64,000 nucleotides of DNA from Rutpela maculata (GCA_936432065.2 OW386285.2:175937984-176001983), one strand, 5' to 3'. Positions 32,006 through 42,144 are shown, counted from the stretch's first letter. Notes: generated by a model not told the origin, from the letters alone. Program-made: numbers and translations.

Positions 32006-32461
32006 TGTAACGTGTTTCCACCCTTAGGAAACTACCCCTTGCAAATTCCGTGGGTTCCAAAGATTATAACAAGAGATGTCCACTAACACACTTTATTAAA
32101 TATTTACTGGGTACTTCACAATACTATTATTAATTTAAATACACTTTACTGACTAAAATCACAATGTTTATCACTTTGTTTATCTTGGAAGTCTTAACCT
32201 CACTTTCTATACTTTCTGAACTTTCTGAACTACTCGCCGACAATGCGATCGCTCTTTTATACCTAAAAATGACAGATCTCGATTGTTCTGTGATGACGCC
32301 ACCATTCTCTCTATAATTCCAGATGTCACTTTGGAATCTTCTGGTAGGTTCTTTTTCGAGTAGGTGCAAATACACTACATTCATTCAGACATTCGATCTG
32401 TTGAAGTCTGCCTACTTTTTAGTAACATAACCTTAAATTTTAAGGGGTGCAACATATTACA
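32006..32461 (-). repeat. 3' LTR of gypsy N
   Basis: 456 bp, with TGTAACG at the left edge and ATTACA at the right, so the element-strand LTR begins TGTAATATG and ends CGTTACA. It differs from the other LTR by at least three substitutions and by 25 bp present here near 32353-32377. Confidence 0.93.
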
Positions 32462-32476
32462 CTGCCCCCTCCTTAA
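32462..32476 (-). promoter_or_regulatory. Polypurine tract of gypsy N
   Basis: On the minus strand AAGGAGGGGGCAG directly precedes the 3' LTR, the usual primer for plus-strand DNA synthesis. Confidence 0.75.
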
Positions 32477-35364
32477 GCCTGAACGTCCCGGTCAGGCAAT
32501 TCAGCCTCTTTCACATACTTCGCCAGTCTATCCAAGTGTACGATCTTCATCTTGGACTTTTTGTTTCGTTGAATACGATAGACGACATCATTAATTCGGG
32601 TAATAACAGTGTACGGTCCATCCCAAGGAGGTTGAAATTTCGGGGGTCTCCATTCCTTCCGCTGTGGGTTGTACAGCCAAACCAGATCCCCCACCTTGAA
32701 TCCCCCTGTACTGGCATTCTGATCATAACGGGCCTTCAAGCGGTTACTAGTTCTGTTCATCAGCTCTTGATCATTCTTTGGCTGTTCTCGACTTCCATTC
32801 CTGTAGTTGCTCATCGAAAATGGTTCTCCACGGGCAGCACAATTTTTACACTTGTGACACCAGGCCTTCACATCCTGGCGACTATTAACCCAATAGAACT
32901 GTTCCCGTGCTCTACTCAATGTCTTGTTTATGCCGAAGTGTCTGCTGGACGTTTCATTATGTGCTTCCTGGAGTACTTCTGGTACACGACACCTGGGAAT
33001 CACTAGACGCATGGCAACCTGCTTCCCATCTGGGCTTTCCCATGCTCTCCTCAAAAGCCCATCTACGACCGTAAGTGAATCCCATTGTGACCATAAAGCC
33101 TTCAGCCCCACTTCTTTGTTGGAAACATCCTTCCATGCTGGACGCGTTCCCTCTTCTTTTGCTCTCAACATGGGTCCGATTTCTACATCGCGCAATTGCT
33201 CTTGCCTCAGAGTTTTCTTTGACCAACTCTCTGGGAGATCAACCTTGACAGTGTTGACTTCAACCATGTTTGACAATCTTTCCACCTGAGGGTAGCGCTT
33301 GCAATCTTCTTTGTCTGGTTTTCTGGATAATGCAGGAGTTTTGACTGCCTGCGTTGTCAACAGCCTGGTTTTCTCGCATTGGTCGTTCACTTTTGACAGA
33401 ATAAATTGTTCGTTCCCAATCCTTAACATTCGCTTTCCTACGTCAACAATAAATCCATACTGTTCCATAATGTCCAGTCCCAAAATGAAGTCATCCGTAA
33501 TGTCAGCCACGATGACCCTGTGGTCGAACCTCAAATGCCCAATCTGCAAACCCAGGTCTACTTCTCCATGAACCGTAGCCCTGTCCCCCGTAGCTGTCCG
33601 GGCGATCACTTCTTCATTTTGCCTCTTGGTAATCTTTATGCCCGATATAAATCCTGGCCGTACTATTGATGACGTAGTACCTGTGTCGATGGTAAACAAA
33701 CATTTTCTTCCGTTCACATATCCATGCAACAACAGACTGCTTGCGATTCTTCGAAGCTGGGAAATCTTTATTTCTCTGGGGTCACTGCATTCCCTAGCCA
33801 GAACAACCCCCTTGGTACTGTTTTCCTGCTTCTCTTCAAGATTCACAGCATTTACTCGACTCTCCGAATTCTGCTGTCGACAGTCTCGCTTCATGTGTCC
33901 TACCTTGCCGCAGTTGTAACATTTAATACCTCCACTCGGCTTTCCTTTATTTTGTTGTTTTCTCTGCTCCCTAAGATCATCCACTTTGTTCAATAATTTG
34001 GTAAACATTTTCTGCATCTCCGTCAACATAGGGTTCTGGTTCATTTCTGGTTGCGATTCTTCGAGAGTCACAGCTCGCACTCTCGACCTTGGAGTATCCC
34101 TGTAAGCGGCTTCTACTTCGAGTGCACGCACCAAAGCTTCGCTACTACTTTGGTGTCTCGTCAGCCTCAGAACTCGCCTGACCTCTTCGTCCCTTATACC
34201 ATCTAAAAAGGCCCCTACGGCTAATTGTTCCTGAAATTCTCTAGGTGCACTCGGATACGCCAGGTGTGCCAGTCTCTCTATCGCAGCTTCGAATTCTTGT
34301 AAACTCTCTCCAGCCTTTTGTGTTCGTGATTTTAGCTGGGCTTGGTATACTTGGGCGAGATGTTGGTCGCCATATCTCAAATCCAATGCAGCTTCCAAGA
34401 CTTTGAAGTCCCTTTGTTTCTCAATTGGGATGGTTTGGAGTAACTCTGAGGCTTGGCCCCTTAACGCCAGAACTAATGCCATGGCCTTTTCCTCATTATC
34501 CCAGTTGTTCGCACACGCTGCCGCCTCAAACTGCCTCTTGTACGTCATCCAGGAACCTTGGCCGTCAAAAGAAGGAGGTTTTAGTCGCTGACCTGATGAT
34601 ACCACCTGCTGGCTTCCTCTATCTCTCAACTGTCGTTTAAGCCGGTCTATTTCTCCTTTGACTTCTTCTTCGAACTTGTTTACTTTTTCTTTAACTTGAC
34701 CGACTTCTGTCTCGACTTCACCTACTTTTTCTTCTACCTTGTTTATCTCTTCTTTGACTTCACTCTTTAATTCCTCGTTGGCAGAAATGATAGCGTCCTG
34801 CTGTATTTTCATTTGTTCATTCAGAATTTTCCTTAATTCTTCTTGGCGTCTTTCTTGTTCCTCTTTCTCCTCTTGACGTCGTCTTTCTTGTTCCTCTTTC
34901 TCCTCTTGACGTCGTCTTTCTTGCTCTTCTTTCTCCTCTTGCTGTCGTATCTTCAGGTCCTCCATCATTTTCTTCAATTCATCTTTTTCTTCTTGACGTC
35001 TTCTTTCTTGCTCTTCCTTTTCTTCCTGGCGTCTTCTCTCTTCATCCTGACGTCGTTTTTCTTGCTCTTCCTTTTCTTCTTGGCGTCTTCTCTCTTCATC
35101 CTGACGTCGTTTTTCTCGCTCTTCCTTTTCTTCTTGGCGTCTTATTTCCTGATCTTCCATAATTTTCTTTAATTCGTCCCTTTCTTCTTGACGCCGTTTT
35201 TCCTCCTCTTGGCGTCTTCTTTCTTGCTGTTCTTTTTCTTCCTGACGTTTTTTCTCCTGTTCTTCTTTGTCTTCCTGCCGTTGCTGCGCCATCATTTTTT
35301 GGAATTGTTCGAATAAGTCCTGTATTTGTTTATCGGATGCCATACTTCTTGTTGTTACGGGCAT
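32473..35364 (-). CDS. Gag-protease-integrase-ends polyprotein (RT and IN core deleted)
   Basis: The 963-residue frame opens with MPVTTRSMASDK. Residues ~20-200 are a highly charged coiled coil made of repeated KRRQEEKEEQER blocks. A gag capsid-like region follows, then a zinc knuckle CYNCGKVGHMKRDC (about 488) and the protease motif FTIDTGTTSSIV (about 559). At ALSRKP (about 690) the sequence resembles the very end of RNase H, so RT and RNase H were removed in frame. The integrase zinc region (H..H...CHKCKNC, about 800-840) is followed directly by the integrase tail (GDLVWLYNPQRKEWRPPKFQ), with the DDE core removed, again in frame. The ORF remains uninterrupted. It might still make gag and protease; it cannot reverse-transcribe or integrate itself. 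Confidence 0.88.
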   Translation of the reverse strand: MPVTTRSMASDKQIQDLFEQFQKMMAQQRQEDKEEQEKKRQEEKEQQERRRQEEEKRRQEERDELKKIMEDQEIRRQEEKEEREKRRQDEERRRQEEKEEQEKRRQDEERRRQEEKEEQERRRQEEKDELKKMMEDLKIRQQEEKEEQERRRQEEKEEQERRRQEEKEEQERRQEELRKILNEQMKIQQDAIISANEELKSEVKEEINKVEEKVGEVETEVGQVKEKVNKFEEEVKGEIDRLKRQLRDRGSQQVVSSGQRLKPPSFDGQGSWMTYKRQFEAAACANNWDNEEKAMALVLALRGQASELLQTIPIEKQRDFKVLEAALDLRYGDQHLAQVYQAQLKSRTQKAGESLQEFEAAIERLAHLAYPSAPREFQEQLAVGAFLDGIRDEEVRRVLRLTRHQSSSEALVRALEVEAAYRDTPRSRVRAVTLEESQPEMNQNPMLTEMQKMFTKLLNKVDDLREQRKQQNKGKPSGGIKCYNCGKVGHMKRDCRQQNSESRVNAVNLEEKQENSTKGVVLARECSDPREIKISQLRRIASSLLLHGYVNGRKCLFTIDTGTTSSIVRPGFISGIKITKRQNEEVIARTATGDRATVHGEVDLGLQIGHLRFDHRVIVADITDDFILGLDIMEQYGFIVDVGKRMLRIGNEQFILSKVNDQCEKTRLLTTQAVKTPALSRKPDKEDCKRYPQVERLSNMVEVNTVKVDLPESWSKKTLRQEQLRDVEIGPMLRAKEEGTRPAWKDVSNKEVGLKALWSQWDSLTVVDGLLRRAWESPDGKQVAMRLVIPRCRVPEVLQEAHNETSSRHFGINKTLSRAREQFYWVNSRQDVKAWCHKCKNCAARGEPFSMSNYRNGSREQPKNDQELMNRTSNRLKARYDQNASTGGFKVGDLVWLYNPQRKEWRPPKFQPPWDGPYTVITRINDVVYRIQRNKKSKMKIVHLDRLAKYVKEAELPDRDVQA

Positions 35365-35761
35365 ACGATGAAATTAAAATAAAATAAATTTAACTGTCAC
35401 GTCAATATCGGTAATGGAACTTCCTAGACAAATCTCGAAATAGCACGAAAAAGTCTTATCCAGAGTCTTTTGTCACTATCCAGTTCAGAGAATTTAATAA
35501 TCTCCACTAATGTCCAAATAGAAAAGTTCTAGAAATTTTCACGCACTAAATGAGTCTTTTTCAGTGTCTCTATCACTTCTCAGTTCAAAGGATTTAATTA
35601 TCACACTAATGTCCTAATAAAATGTTCTACAATGTCTCAAAAATGCACTTAACACTATTTTCCTGTTCGAAAATAACCCTCGAACAATGTCCAGTAAATG
35701 AGTCCTCTGTGCTAACTCGAACACTCCAGCACAACTTCAGAGCTCCTCTTGTCATAAAATT

Positions 35762-35779
35762 CCGCTTCTGACACCAATT
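35762..35779 (-). promoter_or_regulatory. tRNA primer-binding site of gypsy N
   Basis: On the minus strand TGGTGTCAGAAGCGG starts three bases after the LTR end. TGG is the expected complement of a tRNA CCA end. The tRNA species is not assigned. Confidence 0.7.
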
Positions 35780-36210
35780 TGTAACGTGTTTCCACCCTTA
35801 GGAAACTACCCCTTGCAAATTCCGTGGGTTCCAAAGATTATAACAAGAGATGTCCACTAACACACTTTATTAAATATTTACTGGGTACTTCACAATACTA
35901 TTATTAATTTAAATACACTTTACTGACTAAAATCACAATGTTTATCACTTTGTTTATCTTGGAAGTCTTAACCTCACTTTCTATACTTTCTGAACTTTCT
36001 GATCTACTCGCCGACAATGCGATCGCTCTTTTATACCTAAAAATGACAGATCTCGATTGTTCTGTGATGACGCCACCATTCTCTCGATAATTCCAGATGT
36101 CACTTTGGAATCTTCTGGTAGGTTCTTTTTCATTCAGACATTCGATCTGTTGAAGTCTGCCTACTTTTTAGTAACATAACCTTAAATTTTAAGGGATGCA
36201 ACATATTACA
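35780..36210 (-). repeat. 5' LTR of gypsy N
   Basis: 431 bp, matching the 3' LTR except for a 25-bp deletion and a few substitutions (for example GATCTACTCG here, GAACTACTCG there). The low divergence suggests a fairly recent insertion. Confidence 0.93.
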
Positions 36211-37649
36211 ATACTGTGCGCCATGACACTTTTTACTGAACTTTTTTTCGTGCAAATCGTCAATTATGTGGTAATAAGTGTACAGTGCCTAGGTCATTGT
36301 TAAATTAAATCTGAAAAATCGTTCGGAAAAAACTCTTTAAAACTGTAGAAGGCCTTAGTTTTTAAGTAACCTTTAATTTTATTTTTAAATTGCAAAAAGT
36401 TTAAGTTTTTCACTGAATGAGGAAGAGTATTGTAAAATTTGGCAGAATAATAAACTGCTCCGTTTCTAGATCTCGTAAGTTGAAGAAAATTGACATTAAT
36501 TTTATCACAATTCCTTGTTGTATATTCATGGATTTGGCTGTGCGTTACATATTGATGTTTATTTTGTTTAAGATAAAGTAAACACTCGAGAATATAAACA
36601 CAAGGCATAGTTAATATCTTGAGATTAATGAATTGGTCTTTACAATCATCTCTGTATCTAAAGTACATCACAATATATTTTGCACCTAGATGTGACCATC
36701 TGTATGTGCACCTTACAACCTATAACTTATGAATACATATTATATCTTATATTTCTTATCATCTAAGATGAGATATTATGCGAATGCATCTACGTTGTAA
36801 GCCAAAAATGTTGGAAGCGTGGGCTGAGTGCCCTCAATTTAAAATTCCGTACAACATATTTGCATGAAAAGAACCATAATAAGCCGTGAGTAGGTAGTTA
36901 AGGGATACTGTGTTGACAAGGTTGCGAAGGAAATAAATATTTTTAGAGAGTTTAGTCGATAGTTTTCTCATATGTTCTTCCCAGGACAATATTGAGTCCA
37001 AGTACACACCTAGAAATTTTACGGATTCATCGGTCTGTTCTTCTCGATCCCTGTTTCGCAATGTAAATGTTAATGATTGTGTCTTGTCATCATTTAGTTT
37101 TAACCTATTGATTAAAAACCATTCGTATATAGGTTCTTCAGTTTCTGTGGCAGTCCGTTTTAGTTCATCAGGTATGAAATTAGTGTTTAATGCAGTGGTA
37201 TCATCTGCAAACAGTATAAAGTTTGTGTTATCATCAGAATTGGCAAGGTCATTGATGAATATTGTGAATAGTATGGGACCCAACACAGAACCCTGAGGAA
37301 CACCATGAGTAACTCTACGTTTTTGGGAAGTGCATAGGTTATAGTTAACATATTGGAATCTATTGGATAAGTAAGAATTAATAAGTGCCACACTGTCAGG
37401 ATGAAAATTATAACCTAATAATTTATCTATGAGAATTTCATGCGAGACACAATCAAAAGCCTTAGATAGGTCAAAGAAACTAGCAGTTGTATATTTCTTG
37501 TTTTCAAATGTATCAAGGACAATTTGAACAACATTATTGATTGCGAGAGTTGTGGATCGCTTATTCCTGAAACCATACTGACAGCAGTGAAATAGGTTGT
37601 TATGTTCAAAGTATTCATTGATTTGATTTTTTAATGCTGTTTCAATAAT
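36211..37649 (-). pseudogene. CR1-like LINE 'D', 3' portion of ORF2
   Basis: 36834-37712 encodes an RT palm: FFDLSKAFDCVSHE, GVPQGSVLGPILF, LFADDTTALN, SVKFLGVYLDSILSW. 36300-36671 encodes the C-terminal region (LKILTMPCVYILECLLYL, FYNTLPHSVKNL). The two are separated by ~160 bp containing a frame break and apparent inserted sequence. The catalytic FADD is intact. The endonuclease and RT fingers are absent: the coding sequence starts abruptly beside the tail of LINE C, so either D was 5'-truncated or C inserted there. Gypsy N inserted into or next to its 3' UTR. Confidence 0.82.
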
Positions 37650-37877
37650 AATAATAATAATAATAATAATTAATTTATTCATCACATAAAATTTCACATA
37701 CATGTAGTACAAAATTTATCGGACGAGTCAAATGATTTAAAAACAACATAAATACAGATATAGTATAGAGATAAACAGTATGAGTAATTAATTGTATAAA
37801 ATAAGTCATTGTATAAGATATGTAATTGTATAAAACAGCCAATTATAAAATATGTAACAAACAAGAAACGTTGAACA

Positions 37878-40721
37878 TCATTGCATTTCCAGATATTCGG
37901 CAAGGGAGTAAAATGCCATATTTAACAAATAGTTATGTAGTGTCACTTTAAATTTGTTGAAGTTATCAATTACTCCAAACAGAGATATGAACTTATTATA
38001 GCAGATAATACCTTGGTATACGTGGGAGTTTTGGCCAACAGAAAGTCTCGAAAATGGTAGATGTAAATTATTTTTATTGCGTGTGTCATGGGCATGTACT
38101 GACCTATTTCTAGTTAATAAATGTTCATGCTTCTTTGTATTTAAGATCAACAAATAAATGTACAGGGATGGAAGAGTGAGAATACCGAGATTTTTAAATA
38201 TTTCTCTGCAGTGAGTTCGGGGATGTACTCCGACCATACAGCGTATAGTTTTTTTCTGCATTATAAATACCTTCTCAAAATGGGCCGATGATCCCCAGAA
38301 TATAAGTCCATAGGACAGAATTGATTGAACAAGGCCAAAATAGGCCAATCTTAATATTTCTGCCGTAACAGTGTTACGTAGCTGTCTTATCAAAAAACAA
38401 GTTGAGCCCAATTTATAAATTGTGTGGTTAATGTGTTTTTCCCAGGTCATCTTTTGATCTAGGGTCACCCCCAAGAACTTTGTGAAATCAACATGCTCAA
38501 CAGAGAGATGATTCATTTTTATGAGAACACTATAGTCGTGGTTTGCAGTTTTAGGTAAAAATGACATATATATGGTTTTACTTATATTAACTAACAGACC
38601 ATGACTTACACAAAACTTATGAAATTCATCAGCACAGGTATTGGCCTTTTCAACAGCTAGATCGATAGAATCATCCGTTATACAAAAGTTACTGTCATCT
38701 GCGTAGAGTACTTTCAGATTAGGACTAGTGCACGATTGGGATATGTCATTCATGAATATTATGAAAAATAAAGGACCTAATACCGAACCTTGTGGTACAC
38801 CCACGGTTACGTCCTTTGGATCCGATTTAACATTATCAATAACTACAATCTGCTTTCTCTCACTTAGATAACTGGACACCCATTCATGTGCGACACCACG
38901 CACCCCAATTCTGGCTAGTTTTTCTAAAAGCAGTTTGTGATCCACTGTGTCAAATGCTCGACTTAAGTCGAAAAATAGCGTTATTGGGTATGTTTTATTA
39001 TTTAGTGATTCATAAATAAAGTTGCAGACCTCCGAGATGGCAGTGTGGGTTGATTTGTGTTTTCTGAAGCCATTTTGAAATGATGCTAATAGGTTGTTTG
39101 ACTCTAGGAAATTACTTAATCTATTATTATAACTGATATCAAAAATTTTTGCTAATTGGCTCTGTAGGCATATGTTTCTATAGTTACTCATTTCAATAAT
39201 TGATCCTTTGTTTTTGAATACTGGTACAGACTTGGACAGTTTTAAGAAATCAGGATATTGACCAGATTTAAAGGATTCATTTACTAAATAAGATAGTGGA
39301 GAACAGATAATGTCAGATACTGCTGTTAGAATTTTCCCATTAATTTCATCTATACCTGGTGTTGGTTTAATAGTACTTTTGTCTAATATTGTTTTTATTT
39401 CCTGAGGGGTTGTCGGGTATAAGTAGAAAGATTTATCAACATATGGGGAGAGAATTATGTGATTATAGTTTGGCTTAGGACATGCAATATCTATAAAAAA
39501 CTCATTGAAATTGTTACACATTTGTTGCCTATCTGAAATTATTTCGTTATTCTTAGTTATAATTTCTTGTGGGTGATTTTTATTGTTGGAATCATTTTTT
39601 ATTTCATTAATTATACGCCAACTTTCTTTTGGTAAATTTGAGGTGTTGGCTAGTCTATCATTATTATAACTAATTTTTGATTGTTTGATTTTTTCATTAT
39701 AGATCATTTTTAGTTCTTTATATCTTGTTCGTATAATTTCGTTATTGTTAGATTTATATAGTTTCGACATTTCACAGAGCGTTTGATGCAATTCCTTAAG
39801 TTCTTGTGTAAACCATTTTTTATTATTATTATTATTATTCCCATTTATCCTAATTTTCTTAAATGGGAAAGCATTGTTATAGTGGAAGATTAACGTTGAG
39901 AAAAACTCATTAAATTTACTGTTAAACTGATTAGCACCATACATCTCATTCCACTGCTCATTTTTTAATATGGTTTTAAAGGTATCTATATTGCTATTAG
40001 AGGTATCTCGCTTATATATAACCTTACTACTACACAAAGGCATCATTGGTAATTCGATTGTAAAATTACTTACTTGCATTGTGTGATCGGATAAATAAGT
40101 TTCTTCTACAGAGATGCTATTATGAGGCATATTGGTAAACACAACATCTATCATAGTAGCGGAAAGTTCAGTTATTCGTGTTGGTTTATTTACTATATTT
40201 TTTAGACCAAATTCATTAAATAGGTTAAAGACTTGCATGCTGTTATTATTATCACATAAAAGATTTACATTAATGTCTCCACAGACAACATAATAATAAT
40301 TGGTATTATACAGTTCACATAATAATTCATATAATTTTTCTAGAAATATTCCTAATTCACTGTTGGGTGTACGGTATAATGTAATTATATAAAGTTTTAA
40401 TTTGGTATTTAAAATGTTAGAGACCGCTATTGTCACCTCAAAGTGTTTTTCGATACTGGAAGTATAGTTAAAAGCTTTTAGTTTCATGTTGTTTTTAGCA
40501 AGTATGCATGTGCCTCCATGCACAAATTCTGAACGACAAAAACTATTTATTAATATGTAATTTTTGAATTTAATTGAATTAATGTCACATAATTTTAGCC
40601 AATGTTCTGATAAACAACAAATATCAATATCCTGAGACTCTAGGAGTATTTCTAAGTCACTAACTTTAGCCGCTATGCCCTGTATATTGAAATGCATGAT
40701 GTTCACACATTTACTTGACAT
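37878..40721 (-). CDS. LINE C ORF2: endonuclease-reverse transcriptase
   Basis: 947 residues from the first methionine. The N-terminal exonuclease-endonuclease-phosphatase-type endonuclease shows HFNIQG (~10), LSEHWL (~39), CGDINVN (~148) and LSDHT (~211). The RT shows FFDLSRAFDTVDHK (~588), VGVPQGSVLGP (~640) and the catalytic YADD (~672). The C-terminal region with FWGSSAHFEKVFIMQKKTIR is typical of CR1/L2-like elements. The protein nicks chromosomal DNA and primes reverse transcription of the element RNA there. The same frame is open for a further 59 codons upstream, back to the T6 tract at 40898-40904, so the true protein may be an ORF1-ORF2 frameshift product rather than start at this methionine. 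All visible catalytic residues are present. Confidence 0.93.
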   Translation of the reverse strand: MSSKCVNIMHFNIQGIAAKVSDLEILLESQDIDICCLSEHWLKLCDINSIKFKNYILINSFCRSEFVHGGTCILAKNNMKLKAFNYTSSIEKHFEVTIAVSNILNTKLKLYIITLYRTPNSELGIFLEKLYELLCELYNTNYYYVVCGDINVNLLCDNNNSMQVFNLFNEFGLKNIVNKPTRITELSATMIDVVFTNMPHNSISVEETYLSDHTMQVSNFTIELPMMPLCSSKVIYKRDTSNSNIDTFKTILKNEQWNEMYGANQFNSKFNEFFSTLIFHYNNAFPFKKIRINGNNNNNNKKWFTQELKELHQTLCEMSKLYKSNNNEIIRTRYKELKMIYNEKIKQSKISYNNDRLANTSNLPKESWRIINEIKNDSNNKNHPQEIITKNNEIISDRQQMCNNFNEFFIDIACPKPNYNHIILSPYVDKSFYLYPTTPQEIKTILDKSTIKPTPGIDEINGKILTAVSDIICSPLSYLVNESFKSGQYPDFLKLSKSVPVFKNKGSIIEMSNYRNICLQSQLAKIFDISYNNRLSNFLESNNLLASFQNGFRKHKSTHTAISEVCNFIYESLNNKTYPITLFFDLSRAFDTVDHKLLLEKLARIGVRGVAHEWVSSYLSERKQIVVIDNVKSDPKDVTVGVPQGSVLGPLFFIIFMNDISQSCTSPNLKVLYADDSNFCITDDSIDLAVEKANTCADEFHKFCVSHGLLVNISKTIYMSFLPKTANHDYSVLIKMNHLSVEHVDFTKFLGVTLDQKMTWEKHINHTIYKLGSTCFLIRQLRNTVTAEILRLAYFGLVQSILSYGLIFWGSSAHFEKVFIMQKKTIRCMVGVHPRTHCREIFKNLGILTLPSLYIYLLILNTKKHEHLLTRNRSVHAHDTRNKNNLHLPFSRLSVGQNSHVYQGIICYNKFISLFGVIDNFNKFKVTLHNYLLNMAFYSLAEYLEMQ

Positions 40722-40888
40722 ACAATTGTTTGTATTTGTAGATGTTAAACAGAAATTTTTTCTTATGTCACTAATACTATCTACTGTATGGTGAATTGTT
40801 GGTCCAGAAAAGCTTGCAGCTCCTCCACTGTGGTTACTAGAAGAGTTATTCTTACTACTGTTATTAAACGTATTGGGATCCTTATCAG

Positions 40889-41899
40889 TTACTTCTCTAA
40901 AAAAGATTCAGGTCTTTCTTCATTATTATTTTCTCTAACAATGTATTTAACGTGGTCCTTAAAGTTAAACCTTTTAAATCCTACACCTCTAGGCCAGAAG
41001 CTAGGAGTATAAAATTTTTCTTTAAGCTTAAAGTCAGCACCGACCATGTAACATTTATGTTTGCCATTATCGATATATTCCATATCATGTTTTAGTTCAT
41101 TAATTACAATATCCTTTTCGCTCTCACCTGTTTGCCTTTTTATGTAATCAGCTATGTCGTGTTTTGTTACGTCTGCATTCACCCTATATATGTACATCCA
41201 CACTTTAGGAGCAATACCTCCAAATTTGCCATTTTTATCCTCACCTTGACCGAGCTGTTTTTTGTGGGTTCTTCTTCTATGTACTGTTGTCCAGCTTTTT
41301 CCATCATTATTTGAAGCAACCTGAGTATTATTATAAGTTTCATTTATTGATTGCACAAGCATGTTTTGATTTTCTAATGAAGTGGGGAGATCATGCTTTG
41401 GATTAGCCAGATCTATAATATTTTTCATTATTTTCCTTTGCTCTGATTCATAAATTTTGGTGTTATTATTTTCCGGATTTGTTTTAGAACCACTGGGCAT
41501 TTCGTTATTTCTTTGATTTGGTTTGTTACTGTTTTTACAGTTCTTATCTTCTACTTTATTCTTATCTTCGAGGATATCTATAAGTTTTTGCTTATCATTT
41601 ATGATAACTTCTTTGTCATGAATTAGCTTTTTGTACAGCATAATTTGTTTTGTTAAACTTACTTTTTCATATATTATAGGTTTGCATTCTGTGCATAAAA
41701 ATAATAATGCTTTGTTTTTCAGTGCAAATACTTTTGCCTCTGTTGCTGATACATTGGCACATGTTATGCAGAATGTGTTTTCACATAATTCACATGCTGC
41801 AGGGTTGCCTAGATTCTCTTTCTTACATTTAAAGCAGGAGCACACACCAGACATTGTGTCCTGTTGACATGTAACTATTTTGATAGTAGTAATTTTCAC
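40889..41899 (-). CDS. LINE C ORF1: cysteine-finger RNA-binding-type protein
   Basis: 336 residues. The N-terminus has a PHD-like cysteine array (CSCFKCKKENLGNPAACELCENTFCITC in part), with LCTEC near residue 55. A lysine/asparagine-rich helical middle follows (~70-190), then a basic RRRTHKKQ stretch. The RRM-like C-terminal domain (~215-320) has VWMYIYRVNADVTKHDIADY and ends YTPSFWPRGVGFKRFNF. CR1-type ORF1 proteins bind element RNA and form ribonucleoprotein particles. The stop (40889-40891) lies three codons after the TTTTTTA heptamer. Confidence 0.88.
   Translation of the reverse strand: MKITTIKIVTCQQDTMSGVCSCFKCKKENLGNPAACELCENTFCITCANVSATEAKVFALKNKALLFLCTECKPIIYEKVSLTKQIMLYKKLIHDKEVIINDKQKLIDILEDKNKVEDKNCKNSNKPNQRNNEMPSGSKTNPENNNTKIYESEQRKIMKNIIDLANPKHDLPTSLENQNMLVQSINETYNNTQVASNNDGKSWTTVHRRRTHKKQLGQGEDKNGKFGGIAPKVWMYIYRVNADVTKHDIADYIKRQTGESEKDIVINELKHDMEYIDNGKHKCYMVGADFKLKEKFYTPSFWPRGVGFKRFNFKDHVKYIVRENNNEERPESFLEK
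40898..40904 (-). promoter_or_regulatory. -1 frameshift heptamer T TTT TTA at ORF1/ORF2 junction
   Basis: In the ORF1 frame the minus strand reads TCT TTT TTA GAG AAG TAA. T TTT TTA has the canonical X XXY YYZ form, the same heptamer used at a well-known retroviral gag-pol site. Slipping back one base enters the ORF2 frame, which has a stop four codons upstream and none downstream to 37878. This tight overlap suggests selection for frameshifting. A downstream stimulatory structure was not evaluated. Confidence 0.65.
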
Positions 41900-41940
41900 A
41901 GTCAGTATAAGCTCCCAAACAATTTTATGTTTTTAGGGGT

Positions 41941-42129
41941 AAAATAGAATTCTCCCCGGCCTTTTGATACCACGAAGATGTATTTTTATTAATTTTGAGC
42001 ATTTTTCAACCCTTTCCTCTGGGTCTTATGGATTCTGTGATGGGGGCCAAAAAATCAGCTATTTTAACATTGTCCTTTAATGCATGTGACTTTATTTCTA
42101 AATTAAAATCTCTAGTTATAGCCCTGTCA
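41941..42129. other. Unassigned junction between LINE C and LINE E
   Basis: No reading frame or repeat is recognised. It may be the 5' UTR of either LINE or older flank. Confidence 0.4.
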
Positions 42130-42144
42130 ATGAACGTTCAATAA

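Larger units (their letters stand above)
32006..36210 (-). mobile_element. Ty3/gypsy element 'N', internally deleted
   Basis: Two LTRs (32006-32461 and 35780-36210) bound a minus-oriented element flanked by the 4-bp duplication atac (32002-32005 and 36211-36214). A primer-binding site and polypurine tract are present. The single 963-codon ORF contains gag, protease and the two ends of integrase. RT, RNase H and the integrase catalytic core are missing. At 4.2 kb it is well short of an autonomous gypsy element. Confidence 0.93.
37650..41940 (-). mobile_element. CR1-like LINE 'C', full length, both ORFs intact
   Basis: The element has ORF1 (41899-40889), ORF2 (to 37878), a short 3' UTR and an (ATT)n tail at about 37649-37672. 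No stop or frameshift breaks either ORF apart from the -1 offset between them, which coincides with a slippery heptamer. The 5' end is placed just upstream of ORF1; no target duplication was resolved. Confidence 0.88.

Noticed and set aside
32536..34000. Several plus-strand frames of 90-156 codons
   Set aside because: All are antisense shadows of the 963-codon gypsy N polyprotein.
34843..35172. 109-codon plus-strand frame, very rich in Phe and Leu, resembling a membrane protein
   Set aside because: It is the antisense of the charged coiled-coil repeats of gypsy N gag. The hydrophobicity follows from reading GAA/GAG-rich sequence backwards.
36834..41940. LINE D treated as split by LINE C, with D continuing beyond 41940
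   Set aside because: No D coding sequence was found past 41940 on the minus strand and no target duplication was seen, so simple 5' truncation of D is equally possible.
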